From Alkalilacustris brevis (GTDB lineage Bacteria > Pseudomonadota > Alphaproteobacteria > Rhodobacterales > Rhodobacteraceae), in assembly GCF_003350345.1 (NCBI RefSeq), contig NZ_QNVJ01000047.1, positions 62,001-126,000 of the forward strand: a stretch of DNA of 64,000 bases, written 5' to 3'. The notes below the pieces were generated by a model. It had not been told where the DNA came from, searched no databases, and was given only the letters and a program-made list of their open reading frames with translations. Numbering within the stretch: the first letter of the stretch is position 1; each line of letters starts with the position of its first letter. This document shows positions 52,946 to 62,271 of the stretch, in pieces. The translations under genes and the position numbers were made by a program.

Positions 52946-55317
52946 GTGTGACAACCCGTTACGACCGTCCGAACAGCTATATCGGCAAATCGGTGCCGCG
53001 CCCGAATGCGGTTCGCCTTCTGCACGGGCGGGGCCGCTATGTCGATGACAAGGTTCTGCCACGGATGCTCCACGCGGCCTTCCTGCGCTCGCCGCACGCC
53101 CATGCGCGCATTCTGCGAATCGACGCCGCCGCCGCGCGCTCCATGCCCGGGGTGGTGGCGGTGTTCGACGGTAACGACATCGCGCAGGTCATGACACCTT
53201 GGGTAGGCGTGCTTACCCATCTGTCGGGGATGCGCTCGCCTCCGCAGCCGGCGCTGGCGCGCGACGTGGCGCGCTGGCAGGGCGAGCCGGTGGTCATGGT
53301 GGTGGCCCATAGCCGTGCGGCCGCCGAAGATGCGCTTGAGCGTATCGAAGTGGAGTATGAGCCGCTTGTGCCCGTGTGTGACATGCAAGCAGCGCTCGCC
53401 CCGGAGGCGCCGCGCATTCACCCCGAGCTTGACAGCAACCTGTGCTGGGAGCGCAAGATCGAGGTCGGTGATGTCGACGCCGCTTTTGCCGCACAAGGGG
53501 CCACGGTGGTCGAACGAAGTTTCACCTTCGGGCGCCACACCGGCGTGACGCTGGAGCCGCGCGCCGTGATCGCCGATTACGACCCGGCCGAGGACCGGCT
53601 GACCATGCATTATTCGGGGCAGGCCCCCCATATGATGCAGGCGGTTATCGCGCGGCACCTGAACATGCCCGAAGCCCGCGTGCGGGTGGTGGCCCAGGAC
53701 GTGGGCGGCTCGTTCGGAATCAAGATCCATACCTATGGCGACGAGATGGCGACTTTGGCGGCCTCGAAGCTGCTGCGCCGCCCGGTGAAGTTCGTGGCTG
53801 ACCGGCTGGAGAGCTTCCAGTCCGACATCCACGCCCGCGATCACCGGATCACCGCGCGGGCTGCGATTGATGGCGAGGGCAGGCTTACCGCGGTCGAGAT
53901 CGACGACATCACCGGGATCGGCCCCTACAGCGTCTATCCGCGCTCATCGGGGATCGAGGGCAACCAGGTGATCAACCTTACCGGCGCGCCCTACGATCTG
54001 CCCGCGTATCGCGCGCGGCTGCGGGTCGTGTTCCAGAACAAGGTGCCCATGTGCCAGTATCGCGCCGTGGGCCACCCCATCGCCATGGCGGTGATGGAGG
54101 GGCTGATGGATGAAATGGCCGCGGCTAGCGGGCGCGACCCAGCGGAATTACGGCGCCTCAACCTGCGCGCCGATGACAGCTACCCCTCGGCCTCGCCGCA
54201 GGGGATGCGTTTCGCCGATCTGTCGCATCAGGCGTGCCTCGAAAAGCTGCTCGACCTGATGGACTACAAGACGCTGCGGGCCGAATGCGACCGGCTGCGG
54301 CAGCAGGGGGTCTACCGTGGCATCGGACTGGTCAGCATGGTTGAAGTCACGAACCCCTCGCCGATGTTCTATGGCGTCGGCGGCGCGCCGATCGCGGCGC
54401 AGGATGGCGCGAGCGTGCGGCTCGATGCGTCGGGCGCGGTGCATGTTTCGAACTCGATCACCGAGCAGGGGCAGGGAACCGAAGCGATACTTGCCCAGAT
54501 CGCGGCCGAGGTGATGGGCGTCGATATTTCGACCGTGCATGTTGTCACCGGCGACACGGCGGTCGTGCCATATGGCGGGGGCACCTGGGCCTCGCGCGGT
54601 GCCGGCATCGGGGGCGAGGCGATGTATCAGGCCGCGCGCGCCTTGCGCCAGCAGATTCTCGCCACGGCGGCGGCGATCTTGCAGACAAGGCCCGAGAAGC
54701 TCGACCTATGCGAAGGGCAGGTGGTGGATGCCGACAGTCTGGAGCCCCGCATCCCGCTGTCCGACCTTGCCCGCATGGTCTATTATCGCGGCAACGAACT
54801 GCCTGAAGGGTTGCAGCCCGAGTTGATCGCCAGCCGGCATTTCAAGGTCTCGGATTACCCGTTTGTCTTCACCAATGGCGCGATGGCCTCTTATGTCGAG
54901 GTCGATCCGGAAACGGGCATGGTAAAGCTTCTCGGGCATTGGGTTGTCGAGGATGTGGGAACGATCCTCAACGAAAAGCTCGTGGACGAGCAAATTCGCG
55001 GTGGCGTGGTGCAGGGGATCGGCGGCGCGCTGTTTGAGGAGTGTCTCTATTCGCAGGATGGGCAGCTTCTGAACGCGACGATGGCGGATTATCTCGTGCC
55101 GATGGCCAGCGAGATGCTCGATATTCACATCGCCCATGTCGTTACACCCACGCGCACATCTGAACTGGGTGCCAAGGGGGCGGGCGAGGCGGGAACGGCC
55201 GGTGCTCCGGGCGCGGTGATGAATGCGGTCAACGATGCTCTGCGCCCTCTGGGGGCGCATATGGCGCAGATGCCGATGACGCCCGAGCGGATACTCCGCG
55301 CGCTGGGCCGGGTCTGA
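52942..55317 (+). CDS. Molybdenum hydroxylase large subunit (CoxL-like, not CO dehydrogenase)
   Basis: The 791-residue protein binds the molybdopterin-cytosine dinucleotide cofactor: PNAVRLLHGRGRYVDD at the start, DVGGSFGIKIHTYGDE, and GAGEAGTAGAP near 746-756 with the base Glu749. The CO-dehydrogenase-specific AYRCSFR loop is replaced by MCQYRAVGHP, so CO oxidation is unlikely. Substrates of such enzymes include nicotinate, quinaldines, 2-furoate, caffeine and aldehydes. ATG 52942 overlaps the small subunit by 4 bp. Confidence 0.93.
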   Translation: MSVTTRYDRPNSYIGKSVPRPNAVRLLHGRGRYVDDKVLPRMLHAAFLRSPHAHARILRIDAAAARSMPGVVAVFDGNDIAQVMTPWVGVLTHLSGMRSPPQPALARDVARWQGEPVVMVVAHSRAAAEDALERIEVEYEPLVPVCDMQAALAPEAPRIHPELDSNLCWERKIEVGDVDAAFAAQGATVVERSFTFGRHTGVTLEPRAVIADYDPAEDRLTMHYSGQAPHMMQAVIARHLNMPEARVRVVAQDVGGSFGIKIHTYGDEMATLAASKLLRRPVKFVADRLESFQSDIHARDHRITARAAIDGEGRLTAVEIDDITGIGPYSVYPRSSGIEGNQVINLTGAPYDLPAYRARLRVVFQNKVPMCQYRAVGHPIAMAVMEGLMDEMAAASGRDPAELRRLNLRADDSYPSASPQGMRFADLSHQACLEKLLDLMDYKTLRAECDRLRQQGVYRGIGLVSMVEVTNPSPMFYGVGGAPIAAQDGASVRLDASGAVHVSNSITEQGQGTEAILAQIAAEVMGVDISTVHVVTGDTAVVPYGGGTWASRGAGIGGEAMYQAARALRQQILATAAAILQTRPEKLDLCEGQVVDADSLEPRIPLSDLARMVYYRGNELPEGLQPELIASRHFKVSDYPFVFTNGAMASYVEVDPETGMVKLLGHWVVEDVGTILNEKLVDEQIRGGVVQGIGGALFEECLYSQDGQLLNATMADYLVPMASEMLDIHIAHVVTPTRTSELGAKGAGEAGTAGAPGAVMNAVNDALRPLGAHMAQMPMTPERILRALGRV

Positions 55318-55407
55318 CACAACGCCGCCGCGATGGCGGCTGCGCAGGGCCGGCGCTTCTGCAATGCTTGGCCCGAGCCTGATCTTGCGCTTGCATTCGG
55401 CGTAAAT

Positions 55408-55419
55408 TATCAATTGATA
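55408..55419. promoter_or_regulatory. TATCA-type palindrome before HisD-like gene (proposed TetR operator 2)
   Basis: TATCAATTGATA is a perfect 12-bp palindrome and shares the extension GATAG with operator 1 (TTATC-N8-GATAG). It lies 67 bp before ATG 55486. Confidence 0.6.
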
Positions 55420-55485
55420 GATAGCGCCGCGCAGGTTCGGCGCACTCTCGTAGTCAACCGGTCGGAACGGAAGGGAGCACGCGTC

Positions 55486-56811
55486 ATGGCGATCCAGTAT
55501 CTGAAGCGGGGAAAACCCGAAGCGGACCGCGCGCAGGACGACGCGAACACGCGCGCGGTGGTCGAAGGGACCCTTGCCGACATAGAAGCGCGCGGGGATG
55601 CCGCCGTTCGTGATCTGAGCCGGAAGTTCGATGGTTTCGAGCGCGGGAGCTTTCGGCTGAGCGCATCGGAGATCGAAGCCGCGATGCAGAAGGTCAGCGC
55701 GCGCGACATGGAGGATATACGTTTCGCGCAAACCCAGATCCGCCGTTTTGCCGAGGCGCAGCGCGCCACCATGACCGACCTCGAGATCGAAACGCTGCCG
55801 GGTATCATTCTGGGCCACCGCAACATCCCCGTGCAGTCGGTCGGCTGCTATGTGCCGGGCGGCAAGTTTCCGATGGTGGCCAGTGCGCATATGTCGGTGT
55901 TGACGGCGCAAGTGGCCGGTGTGCCACGCATCGTGGCCGCGGCCCCGCCGGTCAAGGGCGAGCCGCACCCCGCCATTGTCGCGGCCATGCATATGGGCGG
56001 CGCACATGAAATCTATGTTCTGGGGGGCATTCAGGCCGTAGGCGCAATGGCACTTGGAACCGAGACGATTGACCCGGTTCACATGCTGGTCGGCCCCGGA
56101 AATGCCTTCGTGGCCGAGGCCAAGCGCCAGCTTTTTGGGCGTGTGGGGATCGACCTTTTCGCAGGGCCGACCGAAACCATGGTGATCGCCGATGGCACGG
56201 TGGATGCCGAACTATGCGCAACCGATCTGCTTGGCCAGGCTGAACACGGCTACAACTCGCCCGCCTGTCTGATCACCAATTCCCGCAAGCTGGCCGAGGA
56301 CACGCTTGCGGAAGTCGATCGCCTGCTTGCCATACTGCCCACTGCGGAAACCGCTGCAATCAGCTGGCGCGACTATGGCGAGGTGATCCTGTGCGACAGC
56401 CATGACGAGATGCTGCAGGTGGCAAATGACATGGCCTATGAGCATGTGCAGGTGATGACCGACCGCGACGACTGGTATCTGGAGAACATGGCCAGCTACG
56501 GCGCGCTGTTTCTTGGCCCGCGGACCAATGTGGCCAACGGTGACAAGGTGATCGGCACCAACCACACCCTGCCCACCAGGAAGGCCGGCCGATATACCGG
56601 CGGGTTGTGGGTGGGCAAGTTTCTCAAGACGCACAGCTACCAGAAGGTGCTGACCGACGAGGCCGCGGCGATGATGGGCGAGTATGGCTCGCGCCTGTGC
56701 ATGCTGGAAGGGTTCGTCGGCCATGCGGAACAATGCAATGTCCGGGTGCGCCGCTACGGGGGACGCAATGTGCCTTATGGTGCAGCCGCCGGAACCCCTG
56801 AGGTGGAATGA
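55486..56811 (+). CDS. Histidinol dehydrogenase-like NAD oxidoreductase (HpsN-like)
   Basis: The 441-residue protein has the histidinol dehydrogenase fold and ligands: Gln251 and His254 (QAEH), catalytic Glu319-His320 (YEHVQVMT), Asp353, His360 and His413. HisD proper acts in histidine synthesis; this copy lies in a catabolic cluster away from his genes. Homologs include HpsN sulfopropanediol dehydrogenase. ATG 55486 with AAGGGAG upstream is chosen. It overlaps the SDR by 4 bp. Substrate is unknown; an alcohol oxidised twice to an acid is the family chemistry. Confidence 0.85.
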   Translation: MAIQYLKRGKPEADRAQDDANTRAVVEGTLADIEARGDAAVRDLSRKFDGFERGSFRLSASEIEAAMQKVSARDMEDIRFAQTQIRRFAEAQRATMTDLEIETLPGIILGHRNIPVQSVGCYVPGGKFPMVASAHMSVLTAQVAGVPRIVAAAPPVKGEPHPAIVAAMHMGGAHEIYVLGGIQAVGAMALGTETIDPVHMLVGPGNAFVAEAKRQLFGRVGIDLFAGPTETMVIADGTVDAELCATDLLGQAEHGYNSPACLITNSRKLAEDTLAEVDRLLAILPTAETAAISWRDYGEVILCDSHDEMLQVANDMAYEHVQVMTDRDDWYLENMASYGALFLGPRTNVANGDKVIGTNHTLPTRKAGRYTGGLWVGKFLKTHSYQKVLTDEAAAMMGEYGSRLCMLEGFVGHAEQCNVRVRRYGGRNVPYGAAAGTPEVE

Positions 56812-57578
56812 TGGCAGTCGCCCCGCAACTTCCCTCCTTCCGGCTCGATGGTTGCCGCGCCCTGGTGGCCGGCGCGTCTTCGGGGATCGGGCTGGCCTGT
56901 GCGGCGGCGCTGGTTCAGTCGGGCGCGCATGTTTTCATGGCTGCGCGCGGGGCCGACAGGCTGCGTGATGCGGTGGCGGCCATGGCCGATCTGGGCGGCA
57001 CGGCGGAGGGGCTGGCGCTTGACCTGACTGATATTGACGCCATGCGCTCGGCCGTGGCCGAGAACGGGCCGTTCGATGTGCTGGTAAATTCCATGGGCCA
57101 CGCGCGGCATGGTCCCGCCCTTGAGACCACGCCCGAGGATTTCGACGCGGTCATGAACGTCAATGTGCGTGCTGCATACTTTCTGGCGCAAGCGGTGGCG
57201 CGGGGGTTGGTGCAGGCCGGGCGGCCCGGGTCCATCATCCAGATCTCCAGCCAGATGGGGCATGTCGGCGGTATTGATCGTGGTGTCTACTGCGCCGCCA
57301 AACATGCCGTCGAAGGCATGACCAAGACCATGGCGATCGAATGGGGCGGGCATGGCATCCGGGTGAACACCCTCAGCCCCACCTTCATCCGGACCCCGCT
57401 GACGCAATCCACCTTCGACAATCCCGAGCGCCGCGCCTGGATCGAAAGCAGGATCAAGCTTGGTCGTGTGGGCGAGGTCGAGGATATCATGGGCGCCGTG
57501 GTCTATCTGGCCTCGCCGGCCTCGGCCCTTGTCACCGGCACGTCGCTTCGGGTCGATGGTGGCTGGACGGCTGAATAG
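56808..57578 (+). CDS. Short-chain dehydrogenase/reductase
   Basis: The 256-residue SDR has the N-terminal [18 protein letters not shown] motif, catalytic serine in ISSQMG, and [13 protein letters not shown] with the active Tyr/Lys pair. It ends with [13 protein letters not shown] 56808 overlaps the HisD-like stop; ATG 56811 is also possible. It may supply the alcohol substrate or reduce an intermediate made by the overlapping gene's enzyme. HpsO is an SDR, so an HpsN/HpsO-type pair is one alternative. Confidence 0.9.
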   Translation: MMAVAPQLPSFRLDGCRALVAGASSGIGLACAAALVQSGAHVFMAARGADRLRDAVAAMADLGGTAEGLALDLTDIDAMRSAVAENGPFDVLVNSMGHARHGPALETTPEDFDAVMNVNVRAAYFLAQAVARGLVQAGRPGSIIQISSQMGHVGGIDRGVYCAAKHAVEGMTKTMAIEWGGHGIRVNTLSPTFIRTPLTQSTFDNPERRAWIESRIKLGRVGEVEDIMGAVVYLASPASALVTGTSLRVDGGWTAE

Positions 57579-57702
57579 CAGGGCAGAACTTCGGAGCGGC
57601 CACGGCGCTGTGCGCCGCGTTGCATGGTTGTGGTTTCGCCTGCTACCGGGATAATCACATGGCGACAGACAAGTGCAGACTACCCTTCCGAGAGGACGCA
57701 GC

Positions 57703-58896
57703 ATGAGCCGGCGCGCAATCGTTTCAGGAGGCTCCATCGGCGGGTTGTTCGCGGCAAGCCTGCTGCGCAAATCGGGCTGGGAGGTTACGGTTCTGGAGCG
57801 CTCCGAGACCGAGCTTTCCGGGCGCGGCGCGGGGATCGTCACGCATGACATCCTGAACCGGTTGATCCGCGAGACCGGCGCCACGACCGAAGACCTGGGT
57901 GTGCAGGTTCACGAGCGTGTGGTTTATGACAGATCTGGCCACGAGGTTGCCCGACGCCCCCTGCCGCAGGTGGTCACATCGTGGGATCGTGTGCATTCGC
58001 TGCTCAGAGCGCGACAACCGGCGGGCAGTTACCGGCTTGGCGTGAATGTCACCGGCTATCGGGATCGCGGCGGCTCCGTGCAGGTGATGACCGATACGGG
58101 CAGCATCGAAGCCGACATCCTGATCGGTGCCGACGGCTTCCGTTCGGCGGTGCGCGGGCAGATGCTGCCGCAGGTTCAGTCGATCTATTCGGGCTATGTC
58201 GTCTGGCGCGCCCTTGCGAACGAGGCCGACCTTTCCGAGCAGGTGCGCAAGTCGGTCTTCCCCTATTTCGCGCTGTACCTGCCCAGCGGCACGCAGATCG
58301 TGGGGTATCCGATCGCCGGGCCGGGAAATGATCTGCGCCCCGGCCACAGGCGGTTCAACTTTGTCTGGTATTTGCCGGTAGAAAGTGAAGACCTGCGCGA
58401 CATGCTGACCGACAGTGCGGGGCGGCAACATGGATTGTCGATCCCGCCGCCGCTTGTCCGGCCCGATGTGGCCGCGCGCGGTGCCGCGCTTGCCCGGCGC
58501 CTGCTGCCGCCGCAGTTTGTGGAAATACTCGACAAGTCGGAGCAGCCCTTCTTCACTCCGATCTATGACCATCTTTCCCCCAGCTTTGCCGCGGGGCGCG
58601 TTGCGCTGGCAGGCGATGCCGCCTGTGTTGCCCGGCCGCATATCGGGATGGGTGTCACCAAGGCGGCCTGCGATGCCGAGGCGCTAGCCCGGCACCTGGC
58701 CACACATGGCGACCCGGCAGATGCGCTGGCCGCCTATTCGGACGAGCGTCAGCCCGCGGCCCGCCTTGCAATGGATGCCGCCCGCCGCCTTGGCGCGATG
58801 ATCTTCGAAGGGCAGGGGGCCAACAGCGACGGGCGCAGCAATGCCAACATGGAGTGCATCGTTGCCGAGACGGCTGTCGTGCCCGTGCAGGGCTGA
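57703..58896 (+). CDS. FAD-dependent monooxygenase, similar to 2,6-dihydroxypyridine 3-hydroxylase
   Basis: The 397-residue class A flavin monooxygenase begins SRRAIVSGGSIGGLFAASLLRKSGWEVTVLERSETELSGRGAGIV, with the FAD GxGxxG-type loop, and has the GD motif LAGDAACVARPHIGMG near 300-320. The SGGSIGGL start, YSGYVVWRA, IVGYPIAG and RRFNFVWY pattern follows the described 2,6-dihydroxypyridine 3-hydroxylase layout more closely than salicylate hydroxylase. That comparison is from memory. It inserts one oxygen next to a ring hydroxyl. Start ATG 57703. Confidence 0.85.
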   Translation: MSRRAIVSGGSIGGLFAASLLRKSGWEVTVLERSETELSGRGAGIVTHDILNRLIRETGATTEDLGVQVHERVVYDRSGHEVARRPLPQVVTSWDRVHSLLRARQPAGSYRLGVNVTGYRDRGGSVQVMTDTGSIEADILIGADGFRSAVRGQMLPQVQSIYSGYVVWRALANEADLSEQVRKSVFPYFALYLPSGTQIVGYPIAGPGNDLRPGHRRFNFVWYLPVESEDLRDMLTDSAGRQHGLSIPPPLVRPDVAARGAALARRLLPPQFVEILDKSEQPFFTPIYDHLSPSFAAGRVALAGDAACVARPHIGMGVTKAACDAEALARHLATHGDPADALAAYSDERQPAARLAMDAARRLGAMIFEGQGANSDGRSNANMECIVAETAVVPVQG

Positions 58897-58911
58897 CATC
58901 CCGCGGCGCGG

Positions 58912-59544
58912 TCAGCCTGCCTTCAGCTCGTCGTAGGAGGTGGCGACATGGCGGCGAAAACCTTCCCGTGCGCGCAGCCTTTCATGCCAATGCCCGAGAT
59001 GGCTCAGACCCTGGGGCACCAGCCCCAGGTCGGCCGCCCGGAACATTGGCGTTCCCGCCGCGATATCGGCAATGCTGAAGGTCGCACCGCCCAACCATGG
59101 CCCGTTCCGCAACTGCCCGTCCATGATGCGCAGCGCCGCCTGAAACGCCCGGCGGTGCCCGGCCAGCTTTTCGGTGTTGCGCGCTGCCTCGGACATGCGG
59201 ACCATCTGCCAGAACGCCCCGATGAAAGGGGGCATCAAGGTGGTATCGGTGAAAGCCAGCCATTGATCGCAGTGCGCCCGATCCGCCAGACCATCAGGCA
59301 GAAGTCGCCCCTCGCGCAGGGCAAGGTAGCGCAGGATTGCCTGCGATTCCCACAAGGTCAGCGCGCCATCCTGTAACACGGGCACGCGGCGGTTGGGGTT
59401 GAGCCGCACGAACTCGTCAGTATCCACCACGCCGTACTTGCCGCCGGCGTCATGGCGCTCGTACTGCAGCCCAAGCTCGTCCAACGCCCAGAGAACCTTC
59501 TGGACATTGACGGAACTTGCCCTGCCCCAGAGCTGCAAGGTCAC
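58912..59544 (-). CDS. Glutathione S-transferase family protein
   Basis: The 210-residue GST starts VTLQLWGRASSVNVQKVLWALDELG, the thioredoxin-like domain with cis-Pro in RRVPVL and ESQAILRYLA, and ends with a helical domain (FSIADIAAG). GTG 59544 overlapping the cyclase stop by 4 bp is preferred; ATG 59577 would overlap by 37 bp. It could be a maleylpyruvate- or other isomerase of ring-cleavage pathways, or a conjugating GST. Confidence 0.85.
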   Translation of the reverse strand: MTLQLWGRASSVNVQKVLWALDELGLQYERHDAGGKYGVVDTDEFVRLNPNRRVPVLQDGALTLWESQAILRYLALREGRLLPDGLADRAHCDQWLAFTDTTLMPPFIGAFWQMVRMSEAARNTEKLAGHRRAFQAALRIMDGQLRNGPWLGGATFSIADIAAGTPMFRAADLGLVPQGLSHLGHWHERLRAREGFRRHVATSYDELKAG

Positions 59545-60497
59545 TTGATGGCTTGCGGATTGACGGGCGAGCCGCATCCACCGGGCAGATGCAGCGGTGG
59601 CGCGCAGAAGAAGAATTCGTAAACCCCGTCTTCCGCGCAGTCTTCAGCCAGTTCCTTGACGAAGTAGATCTCGCCCATAGCGATGCCGATCGCGGGGATC
59701 ACCACCCAGTGCCAGGGCTGGTTCGCCTCGGTCGTCTCGTTCGGTCTGACCTCGCAGCCCCAGGTATCGGCGCAGATGGCGGCAATGTCGTGTTCGCGAA
59801 TCCAGTAGCAGGTTTCAAAGGCCAGGCCGGGCGCATCCCCGCCCGCATAGCCTTCCCAATCGCCACTCTTCAGGCAGGCTTCCTGGTGTCCGGTCCGAAC
59901 GATCACGAAATCCCCGCGCCGGATTTCGACCCCCTGGGCCTTGGCGGTGTTGTCGAGATCCTCGTTGGTTATGGGGTAGCCGGTGTCCAGCGCCTCCACA
60001 CCCTTGTAGCGTGCGACGTCAAGCAGAACGCCGCGCCCGACGCATTTGTCGCGGTAGTTCTCGATCCCGTTCTTTCGGGCGCCCGTGGCATCGACGAGCT
60101 GCGCGGGATAGCCGTTCCACATCTTGTCATCGAGAAAGATATGCGCCAGCGCATCCCATTGCGTCGAGCACTGGCACGGCAGGTTTATCGCATCATCGGC
60201 ATAGCGCAGAAAGGCGTCGCCCACATCCTGGTTGCCGGCTGCCGCGTCGGTTCCGGTGGCAAGCATGGTGTGGATCGGGTTCCACCTGCCGCCGAACAGG
60301 CCGGACTGGATCTTTTCGTCGAGCGGCAGGCCAAGGGCAAAGGTCTTGCCCTTGCGGATCAGTTTGGCGGCGTCGACCACATCCTGCTGTGACACCAGGT
60401 TGAGGGTGCCAAGTTCGTCGTCATCTCCCCAGCGGCCCCAGTTGGACAGCTTTTCAGCGGCTTCGTAAATCGCGGCCCGGTTCACGGTCATCGGCAT
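59541..60497 (-). CDS. Cyclase/kynurenine formamidase-like hydrolase
   Basis: The 318-residue protein fits the cyclase family (KynB-like, PF04199): NWGRWGDDDELGTLNLVSQQDV, QCSTQWDALAHIF with the metal-binding HxxxD-like set, and FVIVRTGHQEA. Members hydrolyse amides or formamides, or open rings, in aromatic and N-heterocycle breakdown. ATG 60497 is used; longer frames carry unrelated leader residues. It is divergent from tetR across operator 3 and is followed by the coupled GST. Confidence 0.85.
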   Translation of the reverse strand: MPMTVNRAAIYEAAEKLSNWGRWGDDDELGTLNLVSQQDVVDAAKLIRKGKTFALGLPLDEKIQSGLFGGRWNPIHTMLATGTDAAAGNQDVGDAFLRYADDAINLPCQCSTQWDALAHIFLDDKMWNGYPAQLVDATGARKNGIENYRDKCVGRGVLLDVARYKGVEALDTGYPITNEDLDNTAKAQGVEIRRGDFVIVRTGHQEACLKSGDWEGYAGGDAPGLAFETCYWIREHDIAAICADTWGCEVRPNETTEANQPWHWVVIPAIGIAMGEIYFVKELAEDCAEDGVYEFFFCAPPLHLPGGCGSPVNPQAIK

Positions 60498-60538
60498 CTG
60501 ACGCGCCCCTTCTCTACCGATTTGCATTGCAGCATATT

Positions 60539-60550
60539 TATCAGGTGATA
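60539..60550. promoter_or_regulatory. TATCA-type palindrome between cyclase and tetR (proposed TetR operator 3)
   Basis: TATCAGGTGATA, extended as TTATCA-GG-TGATAA, is the third copy of the core. It sits between the cyclase start (60497) and tetR start (60637), the expected place for autoregulation. Confidence 0.6.
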
Positions 60551-60636
60551 AAAAGCCGATGTCAATCTGCTCTCTGAGGTGGTGAATTGATGTTAAAGCT
60601 TGTCCAGATACCGCGATTCGTTTGACGTCTATCAAT

Positions 60637-61323
60637 ATGGGATGCAGTGAGTTGAGCGCGACCGGCAAACCAAAGAGCGAGCCGCCAAAACGCATTTCGC
60701 GATTGGAGCCCGAAAAGCGCAAGAAGCTTCTGGTCGAGAAGGCTGTCGAGTTCTTTTCGGAAGAGGGTTTCGAGGCCGGCACGAGAGAGCTGGCAAGACG
60801 CCTCGGCGTCAGCCAGCCGCTCATCTACCGCTATTTCGACAGCAAGGACGATCTTGTCAACGAGGTCTACCGGAAGGTCTATGTCAGCCAGTGGAACGAC
60901 GCCTGGACGGCCACCATCTGCGACCGCCAGCTTCCCCTGCGCGCGCGGCTGCTGGATTTCTACGAGTCCTACAGCCAGGCCATCTTCAACCGCCGCTGGA
61001 TGCGGATCTTCTTTTTCGCCGGTCTGCGCGGGTTGGATATCAATACACGCTATATCGGGCGTGTGGGCGAACTGATCATCAAGCCCATCTGCGGTGAACT
61101 CCGTCACGAGATCGGGCTTTCACGCGACATGCCGATCACCGATGCCGAGATGGAACTGGCCTGGATCATGCACGGAACGATGTTTTACCAGGGCATCCGC
61201 GAGCATATTTACTGCACGGCAAGATCGGTTGACTATTCCCTGACCGCCACTTGTGCCGTGGACATGTACCTTACCACCGCGCCGCCAATCGTGCGCGAAA
61301 TTGTCGAAAAGGCATCGCGCTGA
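60637..61323 (+). CDS. TetR-family transcriptional regulator
   Basis: The 228-residue protein has the TetR HTH (about 30-75: KLLVEKAVEFFSEEGFEAGTRELARRLGVSQPLIYRYFDSKDDLVNEVY) and a helical ligand domain. ATG 60637 is used; a TTG at 60622 would add five residues. Three copies of a palindrome near it and at two other promoters suggest it is the repressor of the cluster. Ligand likely a pathway intermediate. Confidence 0.93.
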   Translation: MGCSELSATGKPKSEPPKRISRLEPEKRKKLLVEKAVEFFSEEGFEAGTRELARRLGVSQPLIYRYFDSKDDLVNEVYRKVYVSQWNDAWTATICDRQLPLRARLLDFYESYSQAIFNRRWMRIFFFAGLRGLDINTRYIGRVGELIIKPICGELRHEIGLSRDMPITDAEMELAWIMHGTMFYQGIREHIYCTARSVDYSLTATCAVDMYLTTAPPIVREIVEKASR

Positions 61324-61422
61324 GGGGGGCAGACGCGTGGCGGTTTCCCTCTCAGCGCGGTGCGCAGCACAAGCTCATGGCAACGGTGTGGCCGCCCCCC
61401 GGACGCGTGGCGCCAGGGCGTA

Positions 61423-62271
61423 TCACGTCCCTTGCGGCACAAACTTTGCTGGATGTGCCGGCTGCGTGATCTCCTGCGCGCCGGTCAGGAACCGTTCAAC
61501 CGAGCAGTTGAAAACATGCGGGTTGCTTATGTTGGAGACATGCGCCGCGTCGGGGATCAGCTCGAATTGGCCGCGCGGGGTGGCATCGGCCATGTCATGC
61601 ATGACATCGGGCGGCGCCCCGGCATCGCGATCGCCCCCCAGGTAGAGAACCGGGATCGTGATGCGGCCCAGGTCTTTCAGGTAGTCGAGCGTTCGCAAGG
61701 TGTGGCAACACCTTACATAGCCGGCAGGATCGGTGCCCAGAATCATCGCTCGCACTTTGGCAAGCTCGTCGGGGTTGGCCTGCCGCCATGCTTCGGTAAA
61801 CCAGGTCTCGAGTGTGGCGTCGGCGATCGCCTCGATCCCGCCAGCCTCGACCTTGCGCAGACGGGCCAGGAAATTTTCGCGGAACGCTTCGGGCGCATCG
61901 GCGCGCGCATCGGCAACCACCAGCCGCCGCAGCCGTTCGGGATGCCGCAGGGCGACACCCAGCCCGGTCATGCCGCCCAGGGAAAGCCCCAGGAAATCGG
62001 CGCGGGTTACATCATGGGCGTCCATCACCGCGATGACGTCGGCGACCAGATCATCAAAGCTCCAGTCGCCCGGCGGCGTTGCGCTGCGCCCGTGGCCGCG
62101 GGTGTCGTAGCGTAACACCCGGTAATGCCCGGTCAGCATGTCGATCTGGGGCCGCCACATTCCGGAACTGGCGCCCAGGCTGTTGGACAGCACGATCCAG
62201 GGCGCGCCTTCCGGGCCGTCCACCCGGGTGAACAATTCGCCCGACGGGCCTGAAATCATCTGCTCCGTCAT
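61423..62271 (-). CDS. Alpha/beta hydrolase, 3-oxoadipate enol-lactonase-like
   Basis: The 282-residue hydrolase has the oxyanion region NSLGASSGMW, nucleophile elbow GLSLGGMTG with the catalytic Ser, and an Asp/His pair (GGDRDAGAP; IPDAAHVSNI). It is close in pattern to PcaD enol-lactonases and to N-formylmaleamate deformylase (NicD). Start ATG 62271 overlaps the LLM monooxygenase stop by 4 bp. It would open a lactone or amide made downstream of ring cleavage. Confidence 0.88.
   Translation of the reverse strand: MTEQMISGPSGELFTRVDGPEGAPWIVLSNSLGASSGMWRPQIDMLTGHYRVLRYDTRGHGRSATPPGDWSFDDLVADVIAVMDAHDVTRADFLGLSLGGMTGLGVALRHPERLRRLVVADARADAPEAFRENFLARLRKVEAGGIEAIADATLETWFTEAWRQANPDELAKVRAMILGTDPAGYVRCCHTLRTLDYLKDLGRITIPVLYLGGDRDAGAPPDVMHDMADATPRGQFELIPDAAHVSNISNPHVFNCSVERFLTGAQEITQPAHPAKFVPQGT

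Noticed and set aside
51594-55317. Annotation as aerobic CO dehydrogenase
   Set aside because: The large subunit lacks the CODH-specific AYRCSFR loop.
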